A stretch of 64,000 nt of DNA from Paludibacteraceae bacterium. Its GTDB lineage: Bacteria > Bacteroidota > Bacteroidia > Bacteroidales > Paludibacteraceae. Below are positions 8,221-17,809 of the stretch, one piece after another. The notes under the pieces are model-generated. The model made no database searches. It saw only the letters and a program-made list of their open reading frames with translations, and was not told the DNA's origin. Numbering within the stretch: the first letter of the stretch is position 1; each line of letters starts with the position of its first letter. The stretch spans positions 62,001-126,000 of the forward strand of contig JAGBEJ010000012.1 of assembly GCA_017937025.1 (NCBI GenBank), read 5' to 3'. A program made the translations under genes and the position numbers.

Positions 8221-9224
8221 CAAACGAACACCGCAAGAATAACATGAGACGAGACGAGGCAAAAGACATGATGAACAGGCTCGGCAGCGATGGCAAGCCG
8301 TTCCTCTTTCTTATAGACTACACATGCGAGAACTGCATCGTATGGGAACGCGACACGATAGACCCAGACGAGGCGCTTTACTCTTTCGAAGGCGAAGGCA
8401 ATTGCACGGAACTGCCACAACGCAATGCAACGGCAGAGCCACTTTCAATACGTCCTGCATTCGAGGACAAAGGAGACTACCGCAGACGTTTCGACACCGT
8501 CATGCGCCATCTGAAACGCGGCGACAGCTATCTGACCAATCTGTGCGCAAGCATTCCTGTGGATGTGAGCGCCGACTTGAAAGACATTTTTCACAGGGCA
8601 AAAGCGAAATACAAATTGTGGCTTAAAGACAGGCTCGTGTGCTTCTCGCCAGAAACTTTCGTGACCATAGCACCAGACGGCACAATAGCTTCGCGCCCGA
8701 TGAAAGGCACAATATCCGCCAACACCGACAATGCGCTGCAGACACTACTCGACGACGAGAAGGAGAAAGCCGAGCACGCCACCATTGTGGACCTCATACG
8801 CAACGACCTGAGCATGATAGCTTCCGATGTCCATGTGACACGCTACAGATACGCCGAGAAACTGCATAACGGCGCAGGGCTATGGCAGACAAGCTCACTG
8901 ATAGAAGGCAAACTGCCTGACGACTTCAGGAACCACTTGGGTGACATTCTGTTCGCACTGCTGCCAGCAGGGTCGGTCACTGGCGCGCCAAAGAAAAAGA
9001 CGCTGGAAATAATCTCCAAAGCCGAGAACTTCGACCGCGGATTCTACACCGGAGTCATGGGACTATGGGACGGCAACCGGCTCAACAGCGCAGTCATGAT
9101 AAGACTAATAGACAAACATAACGGCTCATTGCACTATAAGGCTGGAGGAGGAATCACCGCGCAAAGCCATTGGGAAAGCGAGTACAGCGAGATTTGCAAC
9201 AAAGTTTACTTACCCATTCACTAA
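8217..9224 (+). CDS. pabB: Aminodeoxychorismate synthase component I
   Basis: A 335-residue chorismate-binding enzyme that aminates chorismate to 4-amino-4-deoxychorismate for folate synthesis. It contains the C-terminal chorismate-binding signatures: YLTNLCASIPV, CFSPETFVTI, SRPMKGTI (with the catalytic-site Lys), EHATIVDLIRNDLSMIA, LLPAGSVTGAPKKKT and FYTGVMGLWDG. The protein lacks the long N-terminal half of classical PabB and no glutaminase (pabA) gene is adjacent, a common arrangement in Bacteroidota. ATG at 8217 overlaps the preceding stop; a second ATG at 8244 is possible. Followed six bases later by the lyase gene, so together they supply p-aminobenzoate. Confidence 0.88.
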   Translation: MTNEHRKNNMRRDEAKDMMNRLGSDGKPFLFLIDYTCENCIVWERDTIDPDEALYSFEGEGNCTELPQRNATAEPLSIRPAFEDKGDYRRRFDTVMRHLKRGDSYLTNLCASIPVDVSADLKDIFHRAKAKYKLWLKDRLVCFSPETFVTIAPDGTIASRPMKGTISANTDNALQTLLDDEKEKAEHATIVDLIRNDLSMIASDVHVTRYRYAEKLHNGAGLWQTSSLIEGKLPDDFRNHLGDILFALLPAGSVTGAPKKKTLEIISKAENFDRGFYTGVMGLWDGNRLNSAVMIRLIDKHNGSLHYKAGGGITAQSHWESEYSEICNKVYLPIH

Positions 9225-9230
9225 CAACAA

Positions 9231-9836
9231 ATGACAGAAATATCATTCACAGAAGCCATAAGAATGGAGGACGGCAAACTGCACAACCTCAACTACCATC
9301 AGAAACGCATTGACGCCACTCTGCGCCGTTTCTGGCATAATGAGCACAACGACATCAATCTGCAGTCCGCGCTATCGCATATAATGCCGCAAGATGGCAT
9401 ATGCAAAATACACATCGAATACAATGGCGAAAGCATATCCGAAATCACACAAAGCGAATACAAGATACGCGACATAAGAAGCCTCCGACTGGTGAATGCC
9501 GATGACGCCGAATACTCTTACAAGTACGCCGACAGGTCAGCGCTTATGAAGCTGCAACAAAGCAGGCAAGACTCCGACGAAGTGATAATCGTAAGAAACG
9601 GATGCCTGACCGACACGTCGTACAGCAACATAGCACTGCACAACAAACACGGATGGTTCACTCCCGACAAGCCACTGCTACCGGGAACCATGAGGCGAAG
9701 CCTGATTGACAAAGGACTGCTGAGGGCGACAGAAATCACACTCGGCAACCTGAACGACTACGACACCATCTGCCTGATAAACGCCATGATGCCACTCAGA
9801 AGACTCGTGCTGCCAATATCTGCAATAAAAATCTGA
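9231..9836 (+). CDS. pabC: Class IV aminotransferase-fold protein, probable aminodeoxychorismate lyase
   Basis: A 201-residue PLP-dependent fold-type IV protein, short for the family (PabC is about 270). It begins SFTEAIRMEDGKLHNLNYHQKRI with the Arg/His pattern of the family; the catalytic Lys is probably in YKYADRSAL; DTSYSNIALHNKHGWFTPDKPLLPGTMR matches the conserved cofactor-phosphate loop. Placement directly after pabB supports a role in releasing pyruvate from aminodeoxychorismate to give p-aminobenzoate. The gene symbol rests on both family and context. Confidence 0.75.
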   Translation: MTEISFTEAIRMEDGKLHNLNYHQKRIDATLRRFWHNEHNDINLQSALSHIMPQDGICKIHIEYNGESISEITQSEYKIRDIRSLRLVNADDAEYSYKYADRSALMKLQQSRQDSDEVIIVRNGCLTDTSYSNIALHNKHGWFTPDKPLLPGTMRRSLIDKGLLRATEITLGNLNDYDTICLINAMMPLRRLVLPISAIKI

Positions 9837-9894
9837 AAATACATAACCGGATGAATAATTATTTAACTTTACGGACTATAAAACTCTATACGAA

Positions 9895-10320
9895 ATGATT
9901 TCATACATAACCGACCCGTCGCTCAAAAGCGGTCCTAAGTTCCTGCGCAAGAAGATAAACGCATGGATTAAATCCACCGCCGCAAGATACGATTTCAAAG
10001 TGGGCGACATCTGCTACATCTTCTGCTCGGACGAGAAGATTCTGGAAGTGAACAGGCAGTTCCTGCAGCACGATTATTACACCGACATCATAACATTCGA
10101 CTACACCGAGAACGGCAAGATAAACGGCGACATCTTCATTTCCATAGATACCGTGAAGTCCAACGCCGAGAAGTTCAACGTCACCTATGACAACGAACTG
10201 ATGAGAGTCATAATACACGGAGTGCTGCACCTGACCGGGCAGAATGACAAGACTCCCGAGACCGAGAAAGTGATGCACCAGAAGGAGGACATCGCCCTGG
10301 AGGAACTGAGCAAAATGTAA
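9895..10320 (+). CDS. ybeY: Endoribonuclease YbeY (rRNA maturation factor)
   Basis: A 141-residue UPF0054 metalloprotein that takes part in 16S rRNA 3'-end processing and ribosome quality control. The zinc motif is HGVLHLTGQNDKTPE: His108 and His112 are present, but the third ligand position, His in the Escherichia coli HGxLHLxGYDH motif, reads Asn-Asp-Lys. Other conserved parts are DICYIFCSDEKILEVNRQFLQHDYYTDIITF and INGDIFIS. Length is normal for the family. A 58-base gap separates it from the lyase gene, and panE follows after 21 bases. Confidence 0.92.
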   Translation: MISYITDPSLKSGPKFLRKKINAWIKSTAARYDFKVGDICYIFCSDEKILEVNRQFLQHDYYTDIITFDYTENGKINGDIFISIDTVKSNAEKFNVTYDNELMRVIIHGVLHLTGQNDKTPETEKVMHQKEDIALEELSKM

Positions 10321-10341
10321 ACCTGAAAAAACGACATAACA

Positions 10342-11256
10342 ATGAAAATAGCAGTCATAGGTCCTGGCTCAATGGGACTCCTGTACGCTACCAAGCTATC
10401 AACCGCGGCTGACGTGGTGCTACTCGGCAACAACAAGACGAACATCAACCTCATAAACCAGAACGGCATAACCGTGAAGCGAGGCGACAGCAGCACGCAC
10501 TACAATGTGCCAGCGCACCTGAACGGCACTTACACCGAGGCGGTTGACCTCGTGATAATGTTCACCAAAGCCTACATCACACGCCAAGCGCTCGCCGACA
10601 ACAAAGCCATAATAGGACAAAGCACCGTCGTGATGACGCTGCAGAACGGCGCAGGACACGAGAGCGTGCTGCAGGAATTCGCGCCAGCCGACCGCATACT
10701 CATAGGCACTACGGCGCAAGGCAGCTACCGCGAGAACGCCCACACGATAGTGAACAGCGGACTGGGCGACACCAACATCGGCGCCATTTCCAACGATTTC
10801 AAGGGCATAGACTCCTTCGTCGAAGTGTTCAACAAAGCCGGATTCCCATGCTTCGCCAGCGACAAGATACATCAGATGGTGTGGAACAAACTGATGATAA
10901 ACGCATCGTCGAGCGTGCTTTCCGGAGTGCTTGGCGTGGCTCAGGGATATGTGGCTACAAACGCCAACGCATGGGAGATATGCAAGAAGCTCATAGCCGA
11001 GATATGCGCAACAGCCAACGCCGCAGGATGCAACTTCAGCAAAGACGAGCAGATAGAGCGCATAAACAAGCACCTGCACAATGCTCCTAACGGATACACA
11101 AGCATATACGCCGACCTGAAAAACGGCAGAAAGACCGAAGTCGATGTCATAAGCGGAGCCGTGGTGAAAGCGGCCAAGATGCACGGCATCACTGCGCCTA
11201 CACAGGAATTGATGGTGGACATGGTGAAGGCAATGGAAGCAAGAAACCTAAACTAA
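10342..11256 (+). CDS. panE: 2-dehydropantoate 2-reductase (ketopantoate reductase)
   Basis: A 304-residue NADPH-dependent reductase that converts ketopantoate to pantoate in pantothenate and coenzyme A synthesis. The Rossmann nucleotide motif is at the very start, IAVIGPGSMGLLYATKL (GxGxxG as GPGSMG). The mid-region has MFTKAYITRQAL and VVMTLQNGAGHESVL, typical of ApbA/PanE. The C-terminal helical domain carries the catalytic Lys region KIHQMVWNKLMINASSSVLSGVLG and TSIYADLKNGRKTEVDVISG, which are diagnostic. Some family members act on other keto acids. Confidence 0.9.
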   Translation: MKIAVIGPGSMGLLYATKLSTAADVVLLGNNKTNINLINQNGITVKRGDSSTHYNVPAHLNGTYTEAVDLVIMFTKAYITRQALADNKAIIGQSTVVMTLQNGAGHESVLQEFAPADRILIGTTAQGSYRENAHTIVNSGLGDTNIGAISNDFKGIDSFVEVFNKAGFPCFASDKIHQMVWNKLMINASSSVLSGVLGVAQGYVATNANAWEICKKLIAEICATANAAGCNFSKDEQIERINKHLHNAPNGYTSIYADLKNGRKTEVDVISGAVVKAAKMHGITAPTQELMVDMVKAMEARNLN

Positions 11257-11271
11257 TAAAACCCAAGGAAC

Positions 11272-12363
11272 ATGAAAAAACTGATTTTCTCGTTTACATT
11301 ACTGCTGACTGCGCTCACAGCAAACGCTCAGCGGCACAACCTCCCTATTGACGAAGTAGCCGCGAAATGGCAGCAGAAAACCATAAGCAACGTTCAGGAC
11401 GGCAGCTTCGCCACACTGCTCCGACGCTTCGACGAGACATGGCCGACATGGAGCATCAAGAACGTGCGCGACGTCATGGCGAAAGGGCTTAGCAAAGCCG
11501 TGCTCGACAAAGAGACAGGCTACACCATCATCAACGACGCCAAGAACGGATACGTCGAGACGTACGACTTAGGCACCGACGGCGAATACATGTCGGCTTG
11601 CATCTGGCGCCGCGCCAACGGCCACAAGCTCTTGGCCATAAACCTCGGACAACCGACCGACCCGGAAATCGAGTTCGTTTGCTTCTACGACTACAACCCG
11701 CAGACCAAGACCTTGACACCAGAGCCAAACGTGCTCGGCAAGTGGGACAGAATAGAGCCAAGCGAGAAACTGAGCTACAAACTTCCGCACGTCGGGAAAG
11801 AACTGCTCATAACCGAAGGCAACATCGACGCGAACTACACGCACCATTTCGAATGGGACGGCATGCGCCCAGTGCATAAATTCGTAGAGCAAATAACAAT
11901 CCTGAGCGAGAACTACGACAAGAAATGGACTCCAATGCTCAGAACCGTAAGCCAAGACGGCGAAGTCACAGCCCTGGATGTGGTTTACAGCACCAATGAC
12001 GGCACAGCGGAAACCATCAGAGTGTCACTGCCATGGCCTGTGTACGCCGACAATTTCCACGGCGGCGAGGTGACAATGCAGGACATAAACTTCGACGGCA
12101 CCGATGACATGCAGATAGAACTCGGACTGCTCAGCAGCACCGGCACCAACGTGTTCTACGCTGGACTGCTGTGGGACGAGGCCAAGCAGAAATTCACCGA
12201 GTGCGAGGAATACAGCCAGATAGTGAACGCATCACCCGACCCAGAGCACCGCTGCATCAACGGTTACGTCGTAGAAGGTATGAAGACCACAGTGCAACGC
12301 TGGGAATGGAAAAACGGCAAACTTGAGCTTACCGAGCAGCACGAGGAGAATACTTACGACTAA
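11272..12363 (+). CDS. Secreted protein of unknown function
   Basis: A 363-residue protein with a clear Sec signal peptide (MKKLIFSFTLLLTALTANAQ, cleavage after Ala19 or Gln20). The mature protein is rich in Trp and aromatic residues and in acidic turns; HFEWDGMRPVHK and MQDINFDGTDDMQIELGLL suggest beta structure, the latter with a calcium-binding-like DxNxDGxxD loop near residue 265-272 as found in VCBS/FG-GAP-like domains. No family recognised. It follows panE after 15 bases but differs in destination, so any functional link is unclear. Probably periplasmic or surface exposed. Confidence 0.7.
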   Translation: MKKLIFSFTLLLTALTANAQRHNLPIDEVAAKWQQKTISNVQDGSFATLLRRFDETWPTWSIKNVRDVMAKGLSKAVLDKETGYTIINDAKNGYVETYDLGTDGEYMSACIWRRANGHKLLAINLGQPTDPEIEFVCFYDYNPQTKTLTPEPNVLGKWDRIEPSEKLSYKLPHVGKELLITEGNIDANYTHHFEWDGMRPVHKFVEQITILSENYDKKWTPMLRTVSQDGEVTALDVVYSTNDGTAETIRVSLPWPVYADNFHGGEVTMQDINFDGTDDMQIELGLLSSTGTNVFYAGLLWDEAKQKFTECEEYSQIVNASPDPEHRCINGYVVEGMKTTVQRWEWKNGKLELTEQHEENTYD

Positions 12364-12462
12364 CCCCCGACACGCATAAAAACAAACTCCTGCAGCGTGC
12401 TTAGTATATGTTAAAATAAGTGAGCAACCTTGCATCATTTGCCGTTTCTCAATCATAATACC

Positions 12463-12470
12463 TATTTTTG
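12463..12470 (+). promoter_or_regulatory. Promoter of the DUF6089-uppS-bamA-skp block
   Basis: TATTTTTG matches the Bacteroidota -7 consensus TAnnTTTG; a TTTG (12438-12441) lies 21 bases upstream as -33 element. The first gene begins about 42 bases downstream. Confidence 0.55.
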
Positions 12471-12511
12471 TTCGTTATTTAAGAGTATAATATACTTTTC
12501 AATCAACAAGA

Positions 12512-13147
12512 ATGATGTCGAGACATCGCCACTCTTTAATCGTATGCCTAAGCGCATTGTTGCTATGCTTCGGAACAGCGACAACGCGCGCGCAAGCGTT
12601 ATGGGAGATAGGCGCCAAGGCTGGCGAGTCATTCTACCTCGGCGACGACAACCGCACACTGTTCAACGACTTGGCGCTGGCTGTCGGCGTTTACGGCAGA
12701 TACAACTGGAACGCGCGATGGGCTTCCAAAGTGCAGATAGCCTACGGCAAAGTGTCATCGCCAATCGACAAGCACTATCTGACGGGCGATGTGCAGATGG
12801 AGTTCAACTTCTTTCCGTACGGGCAGATGAACACAGGGCTGTGGTCGAGGTTCTTCACGCCGTACATCTGCGTCGGAGTGGGATTGAACAGTTTCGACGA
12901 CTCGAGAGACAAGATGCACTACGCATTCAACGTGCCATTCGGCATAGGCGTGAAATGCAAGGTGCTAAGGAGGATAAACGTGGGACTGGAGTGGACGATG
13001 CACAAGATGTTCACAGACAAGTTCGACGACAAGGACAACCCGTATGACTACGCCGACAAATCGACGTTTGCAAATATGGACTGGTTCTCAATGGCGACAC
13101 TTTTCGTGGGCATAGACCTGGGCACACGAGGAAAGTTCTGCCGATGA
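12512..13147 (+). CDS. DUF6089-like outer membrane beta-barrel protein
   Basis: A 211-residue protein with a signal peptide ending TRAQA and a mature part that begins [18 protein letters not shown], the characteristic start of DUF6089 proteins. Alternating hydrophobic residues and aromatic strand ends suggest a small eight-stranded barrel. In many Bacteroidota a DUF6089 gene sits immediately before uppS and bamA, as here, which supports the call; its role is unknown, presumably in outer membrane assembly or structure. Ends 22 bases before uppS. Confidence 0.75.
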   Translation: MMSRHRHSLIVCLSALLLCFGTATTRAQALWEIGAKAGESFYLGDDNRTLFNDLALAVGVYGRYNWNARWASKVQIAYGKVSSPIDKHYLTGDVQMEFNFFPYGQMNTGLWSRFFTPYICVGVGLNSFDDSRDKMHYAFNVPFGIGVKCKVLRRINVGLEWTMHKMFTDKFDDKDNPYDYADKSTFANMDWFSMATLFVGIDLGTRGKFCR

Positions 13148-13169
13148 GCAAAAACGAAAGACACTGACA

Positions 13170-13913
13170 ATGACATATAAAGAGCAAATAAACAAAGAGA
13201 AATTGCCACAGCACGTAGCCATAATAATGGATGGCAACGGACGCTGGGCAATGCAGCGCGGAATGGACCGCACCGAAGGCCACAAGAACGCCATAGAGGC
13301 TGTGAGGGACACGATAACCGGAGCTGCGGAAATAGGAGTCAAGTACCTGACACTGTACACATTCTCGACTGAAAACTGGAACAGACCTGAAAAGGAAGTG
13401 CACGCGCTCATGGCGCTGCTGGTCGATTACATCGAGAAAGAGACTCCGACAATGAACAAGAACAATATCAGATTCCAGACCATAGGCGACCTGAGCCGTA
13501 TGCCGAAGCCAGTGCTCGAGCAACTGAACGGATGCATCGAAAGCACATGCAAAAACACAGGACTCACACTCATACTCGCGCTCAGCTATTCGGCGAGATG
13601 GGAGATAACCGATGCGGTGAAGAGCCTGTGCGCCAAGGCCGCGAACAACGAATTGGACGTAAACAGCATAAACGAAGACACCATATCCAAAGCATTGACA
13701 ACCAAGAATTTCCCAGACCCAGACCTGATGATAAGAACCGGCGGCGAACTGAGAATCTCCAACTTCCTGCTTTGGCAACTGGCATACTCCGAGCTTTACT
13801 TCACCGACCAGTTCTGGCCAGATTTCCGCAAGGAGGACCTATACAAAGCAATCGTAAACTACCAAAACAGGCAAAGGCGTTTCGGACTGACCGAAGCACA
13901 GGTCGCTGAATGA
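13170..13913 (+). CDS. uppS: Undecaprenyl diphosphate synthase (isoprenyl transferase)
   Basis: A 247-residue cis-prenyltransferase that builds undecaprenyl diphosphate, the lipid carrier for peptidoglycan and surface polysaccharides, from farnesyl and isopentenyl diphosphate. It has the diagnostic [13 protein letters not shown] motif (catalytic Asp21), [22 protein letters not shown], and the C-terminal [20 protein letters not shown] region for binding isopentenyl diphosphate. Length is normal. Its TGA overlaps the ATG of bamA. Confidence 0.95.
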   Translation: MTYKEQINKEKLPQHVAIIMDGNGRWAMQRGMDRTEGHKNAIEAVRDTITGAAEIGVKYLTLYTFSTENWNRPEKEVHALMALLVDYIEKETPTMNKNNIRFQTIGDLSRMPKPVLEQLNGCIESTCKNTGLTLILALSYSARWEITDAVKSLCAKAANNELDVNSINEDTISKALTTKNFPDPDLMIRTGGELRISNFLLWQLAYSELYFTDQFWPDFRKEDLYKAIVNYQNRQRRFGLTEAQVAE

Positions 13914-16504
13914 ACCCAAGCCAGAAAGTAATGAAGATACTCAAGAAACTAATTATAACAATAGCCGCGACACTCGGACTGGCAAGCTCATTGGCAGCGC
14001 AAGGCTCCACGGGGCTTGTGGTGGACTACAACAACGCTCCGAGGAAATACACCATAGCCGACATAAAGGTAACGGGAGCGGAAAACTACGATCCGTCGAT
14101 TATAATCGGATTCTCAGGACTGTCAAAAGGACAGACCATATCCATACCGGGCGACGAGATTACCAATTCTATAAAGAGATTCTGGAAGCAAGGCCTCTTC
14201 AACGACGTGAAGATAAACGCATACAAGGTGGAGGGCAACGACATATACCTGAACATCGTGCTGCAGCAAAGGCCTAAAATCACCAACGTTATAATAAACG
14301 GAGTGAAGAAGTCCGAGAGAGAGGACCTCGAGAAGCAGATAGGACTGACAAGAGGCGGACAGATGACCAAGAACCTTGAGGACCAGACACGACTCGCCGT
14401 TCAGAGATACTTCAAGGAGAAAGGTTATTACAACGTGCTCGTGAACATCAGACAAAATCTGGACAACGCCATGCCTAACAGCGTCTATGTGAACATAGAC
14501 ATAGACAAGGGAAGCAAGGTGAAGGTGCACAAGATAAAGTTCGAGGGCAACGACAACCTGTCGGTATGGAAGCTGAACAGAGCCATGAAAAAGACCAACG
14601 AGGCTGGCAAATGGTACAATCTGTTCAGTTCAAAGAAATACGTCAAGTCATTGTACGAGACTGACTTGCAGAACATCATAGACAAGTACAACCAGATAGG
14701 ATACAGAGACGCATTCATCGAGGCGGACACCGTGAAGGACTGCGACAAGAAGTACAACCGAGTTGACATAGACATAAAGATAAACGAAGGCAAGAAATAC
14801 TACGTGCGCGACATCAAATGGGTGGGCAACACGCTGTATAACTCTAAAGACCTCGACAACCTGCTGAGAATAAAGAAGGGCGACGTCTATAACGCCAAGT
14901 TGCTGAACGACCGTCTGATGAATGACGAGGACGCCGTGGCAAACCTCTATCAGGACAACGGCTACCTCTTCTCGAACATCGACCCTGTGGAAGTGAACAT
15001 CGACGGCGACTCCATCGACTACGAGATGAGAATCTACGAGGGACAGCAGGCGGTGATAAACAAGATAGGCATAAACGGCAACGACAAGGTCTATGACCAC
15101 GTTGTGCGCAGAGAGTTGCGCACCAAGCCTGGACAGCTATACAGCAAGAGCGACATCATGAGAACCATGAGAGAGATAGCCCAGATGGGATATTTCGACC
15201 CTGAGCAGATAGTGCCGGACATAAAGCCTAACCCTGAGAACGGAACTGTGGACATCGACTACAACCTGCAGAGCAAATCGTCCGACCAGGTGGAGATGTC
15301 GCTCGGATACGGCGCGACAGGACTGACCGGTTCTGTCGGACTGAAGTTCACCAACTTCGCCATACAGAACATATTCAAGCCTAAGACCTACAGAATCGTG
15401 CCACAGGGCGAAGGACAGACACTCTCGCTGAGAGCCACGACCAACGGACGTTACTACACCTCGTTCTCCGGCTCGTTCACCGATAACTGGTTCGGCGGCA
15501 AGAGACCTAACCAGCTGACACTCTCGGCGTTCTACTCGATGCAGTCGGGCATAAGCAGCCGAAGCAACGTGTACGCCGCCAACTACTACTCGTCGATGTA
15601 CAGCTCGTCGCAATATGGAACCTACTACGCCTACGACATCGACCCTGACAAGTACATACACATCTTCGGAGTATCGCTCGGACTGGGCAAGCGACTCAGC
15701 TGGCCTGACGACTACTTCACTCTGTCGGTGGCTGCGTCATATTCAAGATACACGCTGAAGAACTGGAGCTACTTCATAATGACCGACGGAAACGCCAACA
15801 ACTTCAACTTCGACGTGACATTCGGCCGAAGCTCCATCGACAACCCGATATACACAAGAACAGGTTCGATGTTCTCGGTGTCATGCGAATTCACACCGCC
15901 ATACTCACTCTTCGACCACCGCGACTTCTCCAAGCTCTCCGACTCTGAGAAGTACAAGTGGCTTGAGTATCACAAATGGAAAGTCAAGGGAAGAATATTC
16001 ACTCCGCTCACCAAAGACCAGAAGCTCGTGCTGATGACGAGAATGGAGTACGGATTCCTGGGCTACTACAACAAGGACCGCCGCTCGCCTTTCGGCACAT
16101 TCTATGTTGGAGGAGACGGAATGTCCGGCAGCTACTCGACCTACTCGACCGAAGTCGTGGGACTGAGAGGATACGCCAGCGGCTCGCTCACGCCATACAC
16201 CGCAGCAGGAGGATATAACGGAAACCTGTACACAAGACTGTCGCTGGAGTTGCGCTACCCTATCGTGCTGAAAGGCTCGACGACGATTTTCGCGCTCGCA
16301 TTCCTCGAAGGCGGAAACTGCTGGGCAGAGTTCAACGAGTTCAATCCGCTCGACCTGAAGCGTTCAGCCGGAGTCGGTGTCAGACTGTTCCTGCCTATGT
16401 TCGGACTCATGGGAGTCGATTGGGGATACGGATTCGACGAGGTCAAGAACACGCCTTCGTACAGCGGCTCGCACTTCAGCTTTGTCATCGGACAGGAATT
16501 CTAA
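13910..16504 (+). CDS. bamA: Outer membrane protein assembly factor BamA
   Basis: An 864-residue Omp85 protein that inserts beta-barrel proteins into the outer membrane. The signal peptide is best seen from Met8 (ATG at 13931, [16 protein letters not shown]), so that ATG is an alternative start. Five POTRA domains (about 40-440) show the beta-alpha-alpha-beta-beta pattern, for example [14 protein letters not shown] and [13 protein letters not shown]. The barrel (440-864) contains VGLRGY, the loop-6 VRGY-type motif, and the protein ends in FVIGQEF with a C-terminal Phe as expected of barrel proteins. Upstream uppS overlaps; two skp genes follow. Confidence 0.95.
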   Translation: MNPSQKVMKILKKLIITIAATLGLASSLAAQGSTGLVVDYNNAPRKYTIADIKVTGAENYDPSIIIGFSGLSKGQTISIPGDEITNSIKRFWKQGLFNDVKINAYKVEGNDIYLNIVLQQRPKITNVIINGVKKSEREDLEKQIGLTRGGQMTKNLEDQTRLAVQRYFKEKGYYNVLVNIRQNLDNAMPNSVYVNIDIDKGSKVKVHKIKFEGNDNLSVWKLNRAMKKTNEAGKWYNLFSSKKYVKSLYETDLQNIIDKYNQIGYRDAFIEADTVKDCDKKYNRVDIDIKINEGKKYYVRDIKWVGNTLYNSKDLDNLLRIKKGDVYNAKLLNDRLMNDEDAVANLYQDNGYLFSNIDPVEVNIDGDSIDYEMRIYEGQQAVINKIGINGNDKVYDHVVRRELRTKPGQLYSKSDIMRTMREIAQMGYFDPEQIVPDIKPNPENGTVDIDYNLQSKSSDQVEMSLGYGATGLTGSVGLKFTNFAIQNIFKPKTYRIVPQGEGQTLSLRATTNGRYYTSFSGSFTDNWFGGKRPNQLTLSAFYSMQSGISSRSNVYAANYYSSMYSSSQYGTYYAYDIDPDKYIHIFGVSLGLGKRLSWPDDYFTLSVAASYSRYTLKNWSYFIMTDGNANNFNFDVTFGRSSIDNPIYTRTGSMFSVSCEFTPPYSLFDHRDFSKLSDSEKYKWLEYHKWKVKGRIFTPLTKDQKLVLMTRMEYGFLGYYNKDRRSPFGTFYVGGDGMSGSYSTYSTEVVGLRGYASGSLTPYTAAGGYNGNLYTRLSLELRYPIVLKGSTTIFALAFLEGGNCWAEFNEFNPLDLKRSAGVGVRLFLPMFGLMGVDWGYGFDEVKNTPSYSGSHFSFVIGQEF

Positions 16505-16564
16505 AAAACGAGAACGGCACGAAATTTGTTAGAGAAAAACGAAACTCACTTAAAACATAACACT

Positions 16565-17086
16565 ATGAAGAAATTACTTTTCACTATGATTGTTTGCGCC
16601 ATTGCAGCAATGGGAGCAAACGCGCAAAAGAACGCAATAGCAGTCGTCGATATGAACTACATACTCAAGAACGTGCCTGCATACGAATCAGCCACAGAGC
16701 AGCTGAACCAGGTGTCGCTCAAGTGGAAGAAGGAGATAGACGCATCGGCTGCAGAAGCCAAGAGCATGTACGAGAACTACCAGACAGAGCTCGTATTCCT
16801 CTCTAAGGAAATGCAGGTGAAGAAAGAGAACGAGATAGTGGAGAAGGAGAACGCTACAAAAGAACTCAAGCGCAAATACTTCGGCGAGGACGGCGAACTC
16901 TTCAAGAAACGCGAGGCACTGATGAAGCCTATACAGGACGAAATCTACACAGCTGTGAAGGCTGTGGCTGACGCAGAAGGATACGCCATGGTGATAGACA
17001 AGTCGTCGGCAAGAAGCATCGTTTACGCAGTGGCTAAAGTTGACATCTCAGACCAGGTGCTTGCCAAGTTAGGATATTCAAAATAA
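16565..17086 (+). CDS. OmpH/Skp-family periplasmic chaperone, copy 1
   Basis: A 173-residue Skp/OmpH protein that would hold unfolded outer membrane proteins in the periplasm for BamA. The start is placed at ATG 16565, giving the signal peptide MKKLLFTMIVCAIAAMGANAQ; the frame is open to 16526 but the extra 13 residues are charged. The mature part begins IAVVDMNYILKNVPAYESA, the family start, then a long coiled coil (about 45-125) rich in Lys and Glu, and ends in KVDISDQVLAKLGY. Directly downstream of bamA. Confidence 0.9.
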   Translation: MKKLLFTMIVCAIAAMGANAQKNAIAVVDMNYILKNVPAYESATEQLNQVSLKWKKEIDASAAEAKSMYENYQTELVFLSKEMQVKKENEIVEKENATKELKRKYFGEDGELFKKREALMKPIQDEIYTAVKAVADAEGYAMVIDKSSARSIVYAVAKVDISDQVLAKLGYSK

Positions 17087-17092
17087 TTGACC

Positions 17093-17100
17093 TACTTTTG
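17093..17100 (+). promoter_or_regulatory. -7 element before skp copy 2
   Basis: TACTTTTG fits TAnnTTTG and lies 40 bases before the second skp start, so that gene may have its own promoter besides read-through. Confidence 0.5.
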
Positions 17101-17139
17101 CACCATTCAAAAAATTAACACAACAAAAAAACAAACAAT

Positions 17140-17676
17140 ATGCTCAAGAAACTTTTAATCGCCGCACTCATGGCACTGCCTGTAGGAGTGATGGCACAGG
17201 AACTGAAAATCGCAACAGTCAACACTCAGGAGATAATATCTGTTTATCCTGCATACGCTGAGGCACAGACACAGCTGGAGAAGCAGAGCAAGCAGTATGA
17301 GGACGAGTTGCTGAAACTCAACCAGGAGGGACAAAAGAAACTCGAGGAGTATCAGAAACTGGCTGAGGACAAGAACACAGACCCAGCGATACTCAAGGCA
17401 CGCGAGGACGAAATAGGCGCGCTGCAGCAGAGAATACAGCTCTTCAACCAGAGCGCACGCGAGCAGCTTCAGAAGAAGCAGGAGCAGCTCATGGCACCTA
17501 TCATCACAGCTGTGAGAAACGCCATAAGCGAAGTTGGAAACGAAGGCAAGTACACCTTTATCCTCGACCAGCAGGTAACATCGTTCCGCGCATCAAACGC
17601 GCCTGACGTGACTGCACAGGTGAGAAAGAAACTCAATATCCCTGCTAATGCAAAGCCTGTAAACGTACCACAGTAA
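17140..17676 (+). CDS. OmpH/Skp-family periplasmic chaperone, copy 2
   Basis: A 178-residue paralogue of the preceding chaperone with signal peptide MLKKLLIAALMALPVGVMAQ. The mature part starts LKIATVNTQEIISVYPAYAEA and continues as a coiled coil (about 42-125) rich in Gln, Lys and Glu, ending in a short beta region and a Pro-rich tail. Tandem skp genes after bamA are usual in Bacteroidota. The two copies differ markedly in sequence, so they probably have distinct clients. A strong terminator follows, ending the envelope block at this point. Confidence 0.9.
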   Translation: MLKKLLIAALMALPVGVMAQELKIATVNTQEIISVYPAYAEAQTQLEKQSKQYEDELLKLNQEGQKKLEEYQKLAEDKNTDPAILKAREDEIGALQQRIQLFNQSAREQLQKKQEQLMAPIITAVRNAISEVGNEGKYTFILDQQVTSFRASNAPDVTAQVRKKLNIPANAKPVNVPQ

Positions 17677-17699
17677 CATTCGAACAACACAATAAAGAA

Positions 17700-17728
17700 A
17701 GCACTCCCGAAACGGAGTGCTTTTTTTA
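17700..17728 (+). terminator. Terminator of the bamA-skp operon
   Basis: AGCACTCC-CGAAA-CGGAGTGCT followed by seven T residues, 24 bases past the skp stop. It separates the envelope block from the Pho-controlled genes. Confidence 0.9.
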
Positions 17729-17732
17729 TTCG

Positions 17733-17788
17733 GTAACGTAAATGTAACAATGGTGACACACTTGTGTAATAAAAGAGGAGTTCCTTTG
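17733..17788 (+). promoter_or_regulatory. Pho box and -7 element before the TonB receptor
   Basis: Four 11-bp units start with G at 17733, 17744, 17755 and 17766 (GTAACGTAAAT, GTAACAATGGT, GACACACTTGT, GTAATAAAAGA). Four bases later stands TTCCTTTG (17781-17788), close to the -7 consensus. The unit length and position over the -33 region are those of PhoB-family operators. The same layout recurs at 21889. Confidence 0.75.
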
Positions 17789-17809
17789 TCAACGTAAAAA
17801 GGAAACAAA

